A stretch of 52,359 nucleotides of DNA from an uncultured Bacteroidales bacterium. Its GTDB lineage: Bacteria > Bacteroidota > Bacteroidia > Bacteroidales > Bacteroidaceae. The translations under genes and the position numbers were made by a program. The notes beneath the pieces were generated by a model. That model made no database searches, had not been told where the DNA came from, and saw only the letters and a program-made list of their open reading frames with translations. The stretch is from NCBI GenBank assembly GCA_937876995.1, contig CALEFD010000108.1:1-52359 (forward strand), given 5' to 3'. This document shows, piece by piece, positions 42,608 through 50,519 of this stretch. Within the stretch, counting starts at the first letter, position 1. Each line of letters starts with the position of its first letter.

Positions 42608-43759
42608 TTAGTTTTCTGCACAAATCAATCCAAGTTGTTTAATTTTTTCTTTCAGTATATCTATATTATCTGCAAAATATGCATCATTTTTTAAAGTAAT
42701 TGTAAAAGCCGGGAACTCTCTGCGAATGGGATAATCTGCTCTTTGTTGCTCAAAATCAGACGGATTTTCTCTAAAACGACTATCATCAGAAAAAATATTG
42801 TAAGTGTATAGAATAGCTTCGTCCAGAACTGCATCTGTATTTTTGCCTTTCAAGTCTATACTGAAATTCACAGGTTGAGCTGGTAGGGGAATCTCTGTTA
42901 CCTTCCAGTCTTTGCAAGGCAGATTGAATTTTCTGCCAATTGCCTGAACACTCATCCATGTACCGTTGGCTTTTCCATCTAATGAATATCCTGCTATATG
43001 CGGTGTGGCAGTGAAGAGCAGTTCCATAAGTTCTGTATCTATGTCGGGTTCGTTTTCCCAAACGTCAAGTGATGCAGCTTTTATTTTCTTATTCTGTAAT
43101 GCTATTTTAAGTGATTTGTTATCAACTACTTCGCCACGCGATGTGTTTATAAGTATCTGGTGTGGTTTAAGCTGTGATATTCTTTCCTGGTCAAACAGAT
43201 GGAATGTGGCATCTTGACCATTACGCTGCAGTGGAACGTGGCAGGTTATAATGTCGCTTTTCTCTATTATCTCATCTAACGAAACAAAACCATCATTTCC
43301 CTCTTTGCGTGCGCGTGGAGGGTCATTAAGCAGAACTTTGAGCCCCAGTATTGTGGCAATTTCTGCAACTTTTGAACCTACGTTACCAACACCTATTACG
43401 CCCAATGTGCAGTTATGGCGGTCTATATTGAAGCGATTTAATATCTGTACCAATAGCGATGCTATATACTGGCGTACCGACCATGAATTGCAACCGGGGG
43501 CATTGGTCCATTCTATACCGTTCTGTTCGCACCATTCGGTATCTATATGGTCAAAACCTATGGTTGCGGTTGCTATCATCTTTACGCTTGAACCTTTTAG
43601 TGTGGATTCGTTGCACTTGGTTCTAGTACGTGTAATTACGGCATCGGCATCCTTAAGAACTTCTGCTGTTGTATCTTTACCCGGCAGATAAACTACATCG
43701 GCGTATGGTTCTAAAGCACCCTTCAAAAATGGAATCTTATTGTCACAAACTATCTTCAT
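42608..43759 (-). CDS. pdxB: 4-phosphoerythronate dehydrogenase
   Basis: A 383-aa D-2-hydroxyacid dehydrogenase that oxidises 4-phosphoerythronate for pyridoxal 5'-phosphate synthesis. The NAD loop is GVIGVGNVGSKVA (120-132); catalytic Arg208 (NTSRGEVVD), Glu237 (WENEPDID) and His254 (TPHIAGYSLDG). The C-terminal dimerisation domain (about 290-383) separates PdxB from serA-type enzymes. Monocistronic. It is near two PLP enzymes of the sphingolipid operon, which may be coincidence. Confidence 0.92.
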   Translation of the reverse strand: MKIVCDNKIPFLKGALEPYADVVYLPGKDTTAEVLKDADAVITRTRTKCNESTLKGSSVKMIATATIGFDHIDTEWCEQNGIEWTNAPGCNSWSVRQYIASLLVQILNRFNIDRHNCTLGVIGVGNVGSKVAEIATILGLKVLLNDPPRARKEGNDGFVSLDEIIEKSDIITCHVPLQRNGQDATFHLFDQERISQLKPHQILINTSRGEVVDNKSLKIALQNKKIKAASLDVWENEPDIDTELMELLFTATPHIAGYSLDGKANGTWMSVQAIGRKFNLPCKDWKVTEIPLPAQPVNFSIDLKGKNTDAVLDEAILYTYNIFSDDSRFRENPSDFEQQRADYPIRREFPAFTITLKNDAYFADNIDILKEKIKQLGLICAEN

Positions 43760-43782
43760 ACTATACCTTTTAAATTTTCATG

Positions 43783-43790
43783 CGAAGATA
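43783..43790 (-). promoter_or_regulatory. -7 box for pdxB
   Basis: On the reverse strand TATCTTCG, identical to the box before the GH43 gene, lies 23 bases before the pdxB start. Confidence 0.5.
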
Positions 43791-43862
43791 GCGAAAGAGT
43801 GGGGAAGATGATTGATAAATGGAATAAGAAATACCTCTTAATTCTCTATTTTGTGCTGTTTT

Positions 43863-43949
43863 TTGGAAAAATGTAAAAAATAGGGTGTTTTTGTATTGGA
43901 AAAATGTAAAAATAGAGGTAGTTTTGTATTGGAAAAATGTAGAGCTATG
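43863..43949 (+). repeat. 33-bp tandem repeat (2.6 copies) carrying duplicated promoter elements
   Basis: Units begin with TTGGAAAAATGTA at 43863, 43896 and 43929, an exact 33-base period; the last is cut short by the start codon at 43947. The period is a multiple of three, so the frame from TTG 43896 reads LEKCKNRGSFV then LEKCRAM. Confidence 0.9.
43896..43926 (+). promoter_or_regulatory. Promoter of the DUF4143 ATPase gene within the tandem repeat
   Basis: TTG (43896-43898), 20 bases, TAGTTTTG (43919-43926): a full match to the -33/-7 pattern. The preceding unit has TTG (43863-43865 region) and the near match TGTTTTTG (43886-43893), a decayed or spare copy. Confidence 0.55.
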
Positions 43950-45296
43950 CTTAAAAGGAAAATTTCAGAGTATATAGAGCACTTCTATAAAGTAAATAAA
44001 GGAGCTTTGTTATTGTCTGGTGCACGTCAGATAGGAAAAACTTATTCTATTAGAAAATTTGCAGAAGAACACTTTAAGAATTTTATAGAAATTAACTTTG
44101 TGGAAACTCCTGAGGCTGTTGAGATATTTTCAAATGCAAAGGGTAGTGCCGATATATTACTTAGATTATCTGCATTTACAGATAAACCTCTTGTGGTTGG
44201 AGAGACTTTGATATTTTTTGATGAAGTTCAAAAGTGTCCTGAAATAGTTACTGCAATAAAATTTCTTGTTGACGATGGAAGGTATCGCTATATAATGAGT
44301 GGTTCTCTACTTGGTGTAGAACTTAATAATCTTAGATCTGTACCTGTTGGTTATATGGATATTAAGGATATGTATCCATTAGATTTAGAAGAATTTATGT
44401 GGGCTGTAGGAGTGAATGAAAATGTAATTCTTAAATTAAAAGAGTCTTGGACAAATAATGTACCGGTAGATGAATTCATTCACAATAAGATGATGGATGT
44501 GTTCAGGTTATATTTGATAGTGGGTGGCATGCCTGCAGCAGTTATGTCGTATAAAGATAATAATAATCTTCAAGATGTAATGGCCAGCCAAAGAGAGATT
44601 ATCAAGTTATATAGAAAAGATATTTCGCAATATGATACGCAGAGACAATTGAGAATTAAAGAGGTATTCGATTTGATTCCATCCGAATTGAATTCAAAAA
44701 CAAAAAGATTTTTCATTAAAAGCATTAATGAAAAAGCTCGTGCGGAAGTCTATAAAAATGAATTCTTATGGTTAAAGGATGCCGGTGTAGCTATTCCTGT
44801 ATTCAATATAGAAGAACCAAAGGCACCACTGAAATTAGCAACTTCACGAAATTTGTTCAAACTATTTTCAAATGATGTTGGATTGCTTGCATGTCAATAC
44901 TCTGATGGCATTCAACTGAAAATACTTACAGGTGATGATTCCATTAATTATGGCGCAATATATGAGAATGTTGTAGCACAAGAACTCTTAGCTCATGGAT
45001 TTGAAGAACAATACTATTATAATAGTAAAAAGATGGGTGAAGTAGATTTTGTTTTAGAACAAAATGGTAACGTGTTGCCTATAGAAGTTAAATCGGGAAA
45101 AGATTATTTAAGGCATCGTGCTTTAAACAATATTTTGGAATGTCAAGAATATACAATTCCAGAGGCCATAGTATTATGTAATGATAATTTATCAGTAGTA
45201 GGTAAGGTAAAATATGTGCCTATATATATGATGATGTTTATATATAAGGAACAAGTTTCTGATGTAAAATTCAAATTAGATTTAACCGGTCTATAA
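43947..45296 (+). CDS. DUF4143-family AAA+ ATPase (449 aa)
   Basis: The start is ATG 43947 (MLKRKISEYIEHFYKVNKGA); the frame stays open upstream to a TTG in the tandem repeat, but that is probably promoter. Walker A SGARQIGKT (residues 24-32), Walker B LIFFDEVQKCPE, sensor MSGSLLGVE. The C-terminal DUF4143 domain contains KMGEVDFVLEQNGNVLPIEV followed by KSGKD, a D-x(n)-E-x-K pattern like that of PD-(D/E)XK nucleases. Very widespread in gut anaerobes, often in multicopy; function unknown. The stop codon coincides with the first base of a 32-bp repeat. Confidence 0.9.
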   Translation: MLKRKISEYIEHFYKVNKGALLLSGARQIGKTYSIRKFAEEHFKNFIEINFVETPEAVEIFSNAKGSADILLRLSAFTDKPLVVGETLIFFDEVQKCPEIVTAIKFLVDDGRYRYIMSGSLLGVELNNLRSVPVGYMDIKDMYPLDLEEFMWAVGVNENVILKLKESWTNNVPVDEFIHNKMMDVFRLYLIVGGMPAAVMSYKDNNNLQDVMASQREIIKLYRKDISQYDTQRQLRIKEVFDLIPSELNSKTKRFFIKSINEKARAEVYKNEFLWLKDAGVAIPVFNIEEPKAPLKLATSRNLFKLFSNDVGLLACQYSDGIQLKILTGDDSINYGAIYENVVAQELLAHGFEEQYYYNSKKMGEVDFVLEQNGNVLPIEVKSGKDYLRHRALNNILECQEYTIPEAIVLCNDNLSVVGKVKYVPIYMMMFIYKEQVSDVKFKLDLTGL

Positions 45297-45327
45297 ATTA
45301 CTACGGAAACAATGATATGTGCTGGTA
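45296..45327. repeat. 32-bp direct repeat, copy 1 (terminator remnant)
   Basis: AATTACTACGGAAACAATGA and onward to TGCTGGTA equals 47244-47275 except for one base. It starts at the last base of the DUF4143 stop codon. It contains only the right arm of the hairpin present at copy 2. Confidence 0.9.
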
Positions 45328-45341
45328 TATTGCTAAAAAAC

Positions 45342-45758
45342 TTAAATAGCCATTAGGTCTTGGCCTAATAGTCTAATATATTGCTTAATCTGCTCTTTTC
45401 TTTGTTTGCTTGGTTTTTTAATTCCATAGATGTATTTTGAAAGCAGACTTTTGTGAATACCCATACTGCGTGCCACTTCCGAAACATTCAGCTGTGGAAA
45501 TCTGTTAAAAATACGTGCTATTTCATTATCATAATCAGCTTCATCTGTATTATAGAAACTACTGATATGTATATCCTCGTCTATCTCTTCCCAACGTATA
45601 GAATCACCGAAACGATTAATTTTAAAAGATAATCGTTGCACCTTTGTAGCATCTTTTAATGTTGGGAATGCTTCCAAAGGGCGGCTTAAGGTTTGTTCTT
45701 CGTCTGTTGTAATCCAGATTCTTCCCGAAGCAAACCAAAGTTTTTCTATTTTAGCCAT
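45342..45758 (-). CDS. DUF2442-HTH protein (138 aa)
   Basis: The N-terminal DUF2442 domain (about 1-70: KLWFASGRIWITTDEEQTLS, RPLEAFPTLKDATKVQ, GDSIRWEEIDEDIHI) is followed by an XRE-like HTH (about 90-130: LNVSEVARSMGIHKSLLSKY, YGIKKPSKQRKEQI). DUF2442 proteins are often paired with a DUF4160 partner in putative toxin-antitoxin units; no DUF4160 gene is present here, so this is an orphan regulator. It sits alone in the segment between the 32-bp repeats with the beta-propeller gene. Confidence 0.75.
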   Translation of the reverse strand: MAKIEKLWFASGRIWITTDEEQTLSRPLEAFPTLKDATKVQRLSFKINRFGDSIRWEEIDEDIHISSFYNTDEADYDNEIARIFNRFPQLNVSEVARSMGIHKSLLSKYIYGIKKPSKQRKEQIKQYIRLLGQDLMAI

Positions 45759-45841
45759 AGTATATTGTATAGTAGAATTGTTGGCATATTAATTGATTTT
45801 ATTTTTGCAAAAATAGGTCTAAAATTTAAGACCTCAAAATA

Positions 45842-46978
45842 TTACGGTAATTCATTTAGAATAGATGGTTTGATTTTAAAATAAAGTAATATTGGATTGT
45901 TGTTGTTTTGTTTCTTCATTGTATCAATAATCTCTTTTCCTAATTTAGATAAACTCTCGGATGTGTCTATTAAATAATCTATTGGTTCTTGTATTATCAA
46001 TACGTAATATCCGTTAGCAACATAATCGGGGATTATACGCCTGTTAATACCGGGTATATGAAAACTGAAATTTATATATGAACTATTGTTGTATGCTAAC
46101 ATCATATATTGATATTGACTATTAGTTTTTGGTGTATGCCAAAGCGTAGTTAATGAGTCTGTTATTATAGGGTAAAAACAGCCTATCTTATAGTCATTTT
46201 CCAAAACGAAATTTGTAAAATTCATTTTCTCATCAATAGTACTTATTTCCTTCGCATAAATCTCTTTCGGTATATTGTTGTTGTTAAATGTAATGGTTGC
46301 TAAATCACTAATTTTATTGTTTTTGTATTCGATAATCCTATTAGGACATCCGCTAACAGGTATTAAAACTGATGAATCTGTTTTAGTAAATTCATTGCCG
46401 GAAAACCAGAAACTATTTATATATGGAATTTCTTCAATAAGAGTGCTATGTCCATTGTTTATATTAACTATGTATATACCGCACCCATTTTGAAATTTTT
46501 CATCGCAATGGTTAACTGTTAATATTGTACTATCTGATAGAGGATACATGCCTTTAACAAAGCCATCTCTATTTACTGTTCTTACTATATTCATATCAGG
46601 TAGCGAATAAATGTGAAACTTTTCATTTTCACTAGAAATAACAATGGTGTTGTTGTGCGGGTTATATGTGTAGTTGTTGATGTTCATATATTCCCCGGGT
46701 CCTCTGCCAATAGATGCCAATTTGGATATGTATTCATTATTTATGAAATAATAAATCTCCTTGCCATTAGATGATTTGTAAAAAGTTAGGCTATCAAAAG
46801 ACATGCCAAATTCAATCTGGTTTATAGGAATGTCAGATTTTAGCGGATATATTGCATATTCTTCAATACAATCTTCTAAAGAACATTCAATATGCTTAGT
46901 GATGTCAAAAGTAGTATGTTGAGGTTTATTATCGCATGATAACAATATTAAAATACACAAAATGGTAGATTTAAACAT
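45842..46978 (-). CDS. 6-bladed beta-propeller lipoprotein (378 aa)
   Basis: I choose ATG 46978 (MFKSTILCILILLSCDNKPQ), which puts a lipobox (LLSC, Cys15) at the right place; an in-frame ATG at 47023 would add 15 residues before the signal. The rest fits the 6-bladed beta-propeller (NHL/BF3164-like) family of Bacteroidetes: YPLKSDIPINQIEFGMSFDS, GRGPGEYMNINNYTYNPHNN, then regular beta repeats. The blade-2 GRGPGEY motif is diagnostic. Function unknown, likely a surface or periplasmic binding protein. It lies within the 32-bp-repeat segment. Confidence 0.8.
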   Translation of the reverse strand: MFKSTILCILILLSCDNKPQHTTFDITKHIECSLEDCIEEYAIYPLKSDIPINQIEFGMSFDSLTFYKSSNGKEIYYFINNEYISKLASIGRGPGEYMNINNYTYNPHNNTIVISSENEKFHIYSLPDMNIVRTVNRDGFVKGMYPLSDSTILTVNHCDEKFQNGCGIYIVNINNGHSTLIEEIPYINSFWFSGNEFTKTDSSVLIPVSGCPNRIIEYKNNKISDLATITFNNNNIPKEIYAKEISTIDEKMNFTNFVLENDYKIGCFYPIITDSLTTLWHTPKTNSQYQYMMLAYNNSSYINFSFHIPGINRRIIPDYVANGYYVLIIQEPIDYLIDTSESLSKLGKEIIDTMKKQNNNNPILLYFKIKPSILNELP

Positions 46979-47225
46979 CTGTACGAGATGTTTGATTTTA
47001 AAAGAAATACTGTTTTTGTTCATTTTAGTAAATGTTTTTAATAGGTATAAAAAAGCTTTGTGCTATTACACGCTGTAAAGGTAATGACTTTTTTGATAGT
47101 AGCACTGTGTAACTTTCAAAATCAAGCAAAGTGTTGTGGTATTGTTAAGATCTTGACAAAAATATCGCGTTGGAGTGCGGAATAACTACAGGCGGATGAG
47201 TGGGTTATGGACTAAGTATAAAAAA
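46979..47225. other. Intergenic stretch upstream of the beta-propeller gene
   Basis: AT-rich with no ORF I would defend. A weak reverse-strand TACCTTTA (47076-47083) may be the -7 box of the beta-propeller gene, differing in the last base from TAnnTTTG. I see no RNA gene. Confidence 0.4.
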
Positions 47226-47258
47226 GTTTCCGCAGTAGAATTGAATTACTGCGGAAAC
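47226..47258 (-). terminator. Terminator of the LarA-family/kinase operon
   Basis: GTTTCCGCAGTA (47226-47237) and TACTGCGGAAAC (47247-47258) are perfect complements; on the reverse strand the hairpin runs into TTTTTT. Its right arm belongs to the 32-bp repeat copy 2. Confidence 0.9.
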
Positions 47259-47275
47259 AATGATATGTGCTGGTA
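47244..47275. repeat. 32-bp direct repeat, copy 2
   Basis: This is the partner of 45296-45327 (31 of 32 identical). Here the repeat includes the right arm of a complete terminator hairpin plus 17 bases of flank up to the LarA-family gene end, which indicates that this copy is the original. Confidence 0.9.
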
Positions 47276-47284
47276 AATACTTAA

Positions 47285-48559
47285 TTAGTCTTTAAAGCGG
47301 TCGGGGTATGCCCATAATCCTAAAGCTGGGTTTGAAATGTAGAAAATCTCTTCGCCGTTCACGGTGTTCCAGCCATCTTTTAGCTGATTAACGTTGTATT
47401 TTTCCATCATTTCAGCGTAAGGAGCATAACCATAGTTTACACTCTCTATCTCCTCTTTGGAAATATGGTCACCCGGGCAGTATGTGATAGAGAAACGACC
47501 TTCGCTTGAACCGTGTATCAGGTGTGCTGCTGCACCCAGATTCTCTTGAATATCTTCATTCTCTTCTACCGCTTTCAGTATGGCAGGGGTATTGGCATAA
47601 CCATATTTGCGTATCAGGCTGTCTATGGTTTTGTCTTCACCAAACTCTTTCAGTGCAGGAGCCAAAACTATAAGTTCTGCTCCGTCTGCCAGTGCCATAC
47701 GGGTACGATACACGCTCTTGTTACCTAACCATGTGCTGGCAAATTCTTTAGGATCTAAATATACTATACACTTTTTTATAGGCTTTTCTACCATTATGAA
47801 GTTAGTTTTCAACGAAAGTTCTGCAGCTTTTTGGAAACATTCAAAATCGTCACCAATAAACAGACCGCGCAGCTTCATTTCGCCATCATCGCCTTTGGAA
47901 AGTACTGTCTGAATATAGACTATAGGCAGTTCCTGTGCAAAGTGTGTGGATGCATACTCCAATATGCTGCGAACCGGTGTTTTAGCTCTACCCATTATAC
48001 GTTCCATACCGTATATGGCACCTAAATAGTGACTTTTGTTAATACCTTCGTTGCCACCGGTTCCTACAAAGATATTCTTGTTGTAGTTAGCCATACCGAT
48101 AACTTCGTGAGGTACAACCTGACCTATAGACAAGATAAGGTCAAACGATTTGTCCAGCAATAGTTTATTCACCTGTGCAGGCCAACTGAAACTGAGTTTG
48201 CCTTCTGAAATATCTTCTACGTACTCTTTGGGTACTTCGCCAATAGTAACCACATCGTTACGCCAATCGTGTACGCGGAATAGCGAATGTGGAATACTGC
48301 CGAACATCATATCCAACTGTGCATCGGTCATAGGAGCATGAGTTCCCAATGCCGGCATTATATCTGTCAGTTTATCACCAAAATAACCGTAAATCATTTC
48401 AGTGATAGGGCCGGCAAATGAGTTCAGTCTGGTGTGGTCGGGTGGGAGAGCAAGAACTCTGTTCTTTACTCCCATACCATCGAACACCTTATTAAGTATC
48501 TCTTTAACTTCTTGTGGAGTTATTATATCGGTTTTGGAACCGCGTGCATAGTATAACAT
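47285..48559 (-). CDS. LarA-family (nickel-pincer) 2-hydroxyacid racemase/epimerase homologue
   Basis: A 424-aa protein with the LarA N-terminal signature PPDHTR (Asp41, Arg44), LGTHAPMT (His74), QVVPHEVIGMANYNKN (His151) and TGGNEGINKSHYLG (Lys175, His177), positions that bind substrate and the nickel-pincer cofactor in lactate racemase. LarA homologues act on lactate, malate, hydroxyglutarate, aldonates and others. Pairing with a PfkB sugar-acid-type kinase (4-base gap) favours an aldonate such as gluconate. LarB/C/E, needed to make the cofactor, are not in the window. Confidence 0.8.
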   Translation of the reverse strand: MLYYARGSKTDIITPQEVKEILNKVFDGMGVKNRVLALPPDHTRLNSFAGPITEMIYGYFGDKLTDIMPALGTHAPMTDAQLDMMFGSIPHSLFRVHDWRNDVVTIGEVPKEYVEDISEGKLSFSWPAQVNKLLLDKSFDLILSIGQVVPHEVIGMANYNKNIFVGTGGNEGINKSHYLGAIYGMERIMGRAKTPVRSILEYASTHFAQELPIVYIQTVLSKGDDGEMKLRGLFIGDDFECFQKAAELSLKTNFIMVEKPIKKCIVYLDPKEFASTWLGNKSVYRTRMALADGAELIVLAPALKEFGEDKTIDSLIRKYGYANTPAILKAVEENEDIQENLGAAAHLIHGSSEGRFSITYCPGDHISKEEIESVNYGYAPYAEMMEKYNVNQLKDGWNTVNGEEIFYISNPALGLWAYPDRFKD

Positions 48560-48563
48560 GGCT

Positions 48564-49643
48564 TTATCTCTTTACGCGTGCATTACCTGCCCAAACACTC
48601 CAAACCTGTTCTTCGTCGGCAGGCTGAGCATAGTCTGTAAGGAATGTGGTTGCCAACGCACCGCTTGCCCAACCAAACTGAATCCATTTTTCAGGTTCCC
48701 ATCCTTTCAGAATAGCATAAAGCATACCGCCTACATATCCGTCACCACCACCTATGCGGTCTAAAACGTGAATGTTACGTGGCTCTACTACGTGCCAATT
48801 GTCGCCTTCAAGCATTATAGCACCCCAATTATGACTATTGGTGTTTTCAACCTGACGTAGTGTTGTGGCAAATACCTGAGCGTTTGGATATTGTGCCTTA
48901 ACACGCTTAATCATCTCTTTGAATCCGTCTATCTTTGAAGATATGTCTTTACCTCCAGCTTCAGGTCCTTCTATATCTAAGCAGAGTTGGAAATCTTCTT
49001 CGTTACCAATCAAGATATCGCTGATGCTGCAAATTTCAGAGAAGATGTCGTGAAGTTCCTGCTCTCTGCCTTTCCAGAATGATGCACGGTAGTTTAGGTC
49101 AAAGCTGATACGTGTGCCATATTTTTTTGCAGCACGTGCTATCTCAAGACAGAAACGGCTGGTTTCAGGACTTAATGCGCCTATCAATCCTGATAGATGT
49201 ACTATCTGAACTCCTTCCTGACCAAATATGCGGTCTAAGTCAAAATCTTTTACATTAAGTGTGCAACCAACTTCGCCGGCACGGTCGTTCCATACGCGAG
49301 GACCGCGTGAACCATAACCGCTATCGGCTATATTAATCTGATGTCTGTATCCCCAAGGACCACCCTGTGGTACATCTTTACCTTCAAAATCCATTCCACG
49401 GCTACGCAAGTTGCTCTTGATGAATTGTGAAAATGGACTTCCTTCAACAAAAGTGGTAAGCACCTTTACCGGTAGACCTAAATATGATGAAATGCTAGCA
49501 ACGTTGGTCTCTGCGCTTGTAGCTTGCAGATGAAATATATCGCTACTCTGTACCGGTTGTCCGTTTTCCGGAGTCACTCTGAGTCCCATACTTGTAGGAA
49601 CCAATAATGAATACTTACATCCTTGTTTTAATTCTATGCCCAT
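48564..49643 (-). CDS. PfkB-family carbohydrate kinase (2-keto-3-deoxygluconate kinase-like)
   Basis: A 359-aa ribokinase-fold kinase. The start is set at ATG 49643 (MGIELKQGCKYSLLVPTSMG); the in-frame upstream extension is AT-rich and covers the promoter. Motifs: ETNVASISSYLGLPVKVLT, RISFDLNYRASFW (substrate lid region, typical of KDG kinases), NEEDFQL, and the catalytic base in RIGGGDGYVGG (GAGD-equivalent). The GGGDGYVGG spelling with Tyr and Val is unusual among PfkB but frequent in KDG kinases. With the LarA-family protein it suggests uptake and isomerisation of a sugar acid. Confidence 0.85.
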   Translation of the reverse strand: MGIELKQGCKYSLLVPTSMGLRVTPENGQPVQSSDIFHLQATSAETNVASISSYLGLPVKVLTTFVEGSPFSQFIKSNLRSRGMDFEGKDVPQGGPWGYRHQINIADSGYGSRGPRVWNDRAGEVGCTLNVKDFDLDRIFGQEGVQIVHLSGLIGALSPETSRFCLEIARAAKKYGTRISFDLNYRASFWKGREQELHDIFSEICSISDILIGNEEDFQLCLDIEGPEAGGKDISSKIDGFKEMIKRVKAQYPNAQVFATTLRQVENTNSHNWGAIMLEGDNWHVVEPRNIHVLDRIGGGDGYVGGMLYAILKGWEPEKWIQFGWASGALATTFLTDYAQPADEEQVWSVWAGNARVKR

Positions 49644-49687
49644 AATATTTATGTATAAGTAATTGACAATAAATTTATTATAATATA

Positions 49688-49705
49688 TAATCCGAAAACG
49701 GATTA
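49688..49705. promoter_or_regulatory. Inverted repeat, candidate operator
   Basis: TAATCCG-AAAA-CGGATTA is a perfect 7-bp inverted repeat with a 4-base spacer. It lies 45 bases upstream of the kinase start, in the divergent gap with the ABC gene. Confidence 0.45.
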
Positions 49706-49731
49706 CAATCGTTGCAAATTTCGCTTTTTTG

Positions 49732-49763
49732 TTTGTTACAACCAAATTATCACGTTAATTTTG
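49732..49763 (+). promoter_or_regulatory. Promoter of the ABC ATPase gene
   Basis: TTTG (49732-49735), 20 bases, TAATTTTG (49756-49763): a full match to the Bacteroidetes consensus, 24 bases before the start codon. Confidence 0.65.
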
Positions 49764-49787
49764 TGGGGCGAAATAAGATGATATTTA

Positions 49788-50504
49788 ATGATAGAGATTG
49801 AAAACCTTTCTATTGGCTACAAGAAACATAAGCTGTCTAATTCCGGGCCGTTGGCAACGGGGCTTAATGCAGTATTGCGTCCGGGCGCACTGACATGTTT
49901 GGTGGGCGTTAATGGGGTGGGTAAATCGACACTCCTTAAAACGTTATCTGGTTTTGTCAAACCTTTGTCAGGTAGGATATGGATAGAAACAGAAGCAAGC
50001 GGGGGGCGTCAATCTCTTTCCGATATGAATGAAACGGACAGATCGCGTCTTTTAAGTGTAGTGCTTACAGAACGTGATGATGTATCTCATCTATATGCGT
50101 ACGATGTGGTAAGTTTTGGCAGAATACCATATTTAGGACTGTGGGGAAATTTAACAGAAACCGATAAGAAGATAATAGATTCGTCATTTGAAAAGACCGG
50201 AATAGTTCATCTTAAGAATTGTTATTTTGATGAATTGAGCGATGGTGAACGACAAAAGGTGATGGTTGCAAAGGCATTGGCACAGCAGACTCCTGTTATA
50301 TTGCTTGATGAACCATCAGCATTCCTGGACTATCCAAGCAAAGAGGATTTAATGAAACTGTTGAAGAATCTGGCTCATTCTGAAAACAAATCAATACTTC
50401 TCTCGTCGCACGATTTGGATATAATAAGACGATTTGCAGATGATTACTGGATAATGGAAAAAAATATGGGAGAAGTTATTCTTAGAACTTCCCCCACTTA
50501 TTGA
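49788..50504 (+). CDS. ABC transporter ATP-binding protein (FecE/BtuD-like), orphan
   Basis: A 238-aa ATPase of the iron-siderophore/cobalamin importer class. Walker A GVNGVGKST, Q-loop replaced by TERDDVSHLYAYDVVSFGRI (the SxLxxYDVVxxGRxPY signature of FecE-type proteins), ABC signature LSDGERQK, Walker B VILLDEPSAFLD, H-loop SSHD. The glutamine usual at the Q-loop (LxQ) is not apparent: it reads VVLTERDDV. No permease or binding-protein gene is adjacent, so its partner must be elsewhere, or the gene is a leftover. It converges with the methyltransferase gene (15-base gap). Confidence 0.85.
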   Translation: MIEIENLSIGYKKHKLSNSGPLATGLNAVLRPGALTCLVGVNGVGKSTLLKTLSGFVKPLSGRIWIETEASGGRQSLSDMNETDRSRLLSVVLTERDDVSHLYAYDVVSFGRIPYLGLWGNLTETDKKIIDSSFEKTGIVHLKNCYFDELSDGERQKVMVAKALAQQTPVILLDEPSAFLDYPSKEDLMKLLKNLAHSENKSILLSSHDLDIIRRFADDYWIMEKNMGEVILRTSPTY

Positions 50505-50519
50505 TTCCTTAAATAGTTG

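Noticed and set aside
46979..47243. Noncoding RNA gene in the gap before the LarA terminator
   Set aside because: I found no conserved RNA fold or tRNA-like structure; only the terminator hairpin stands out.
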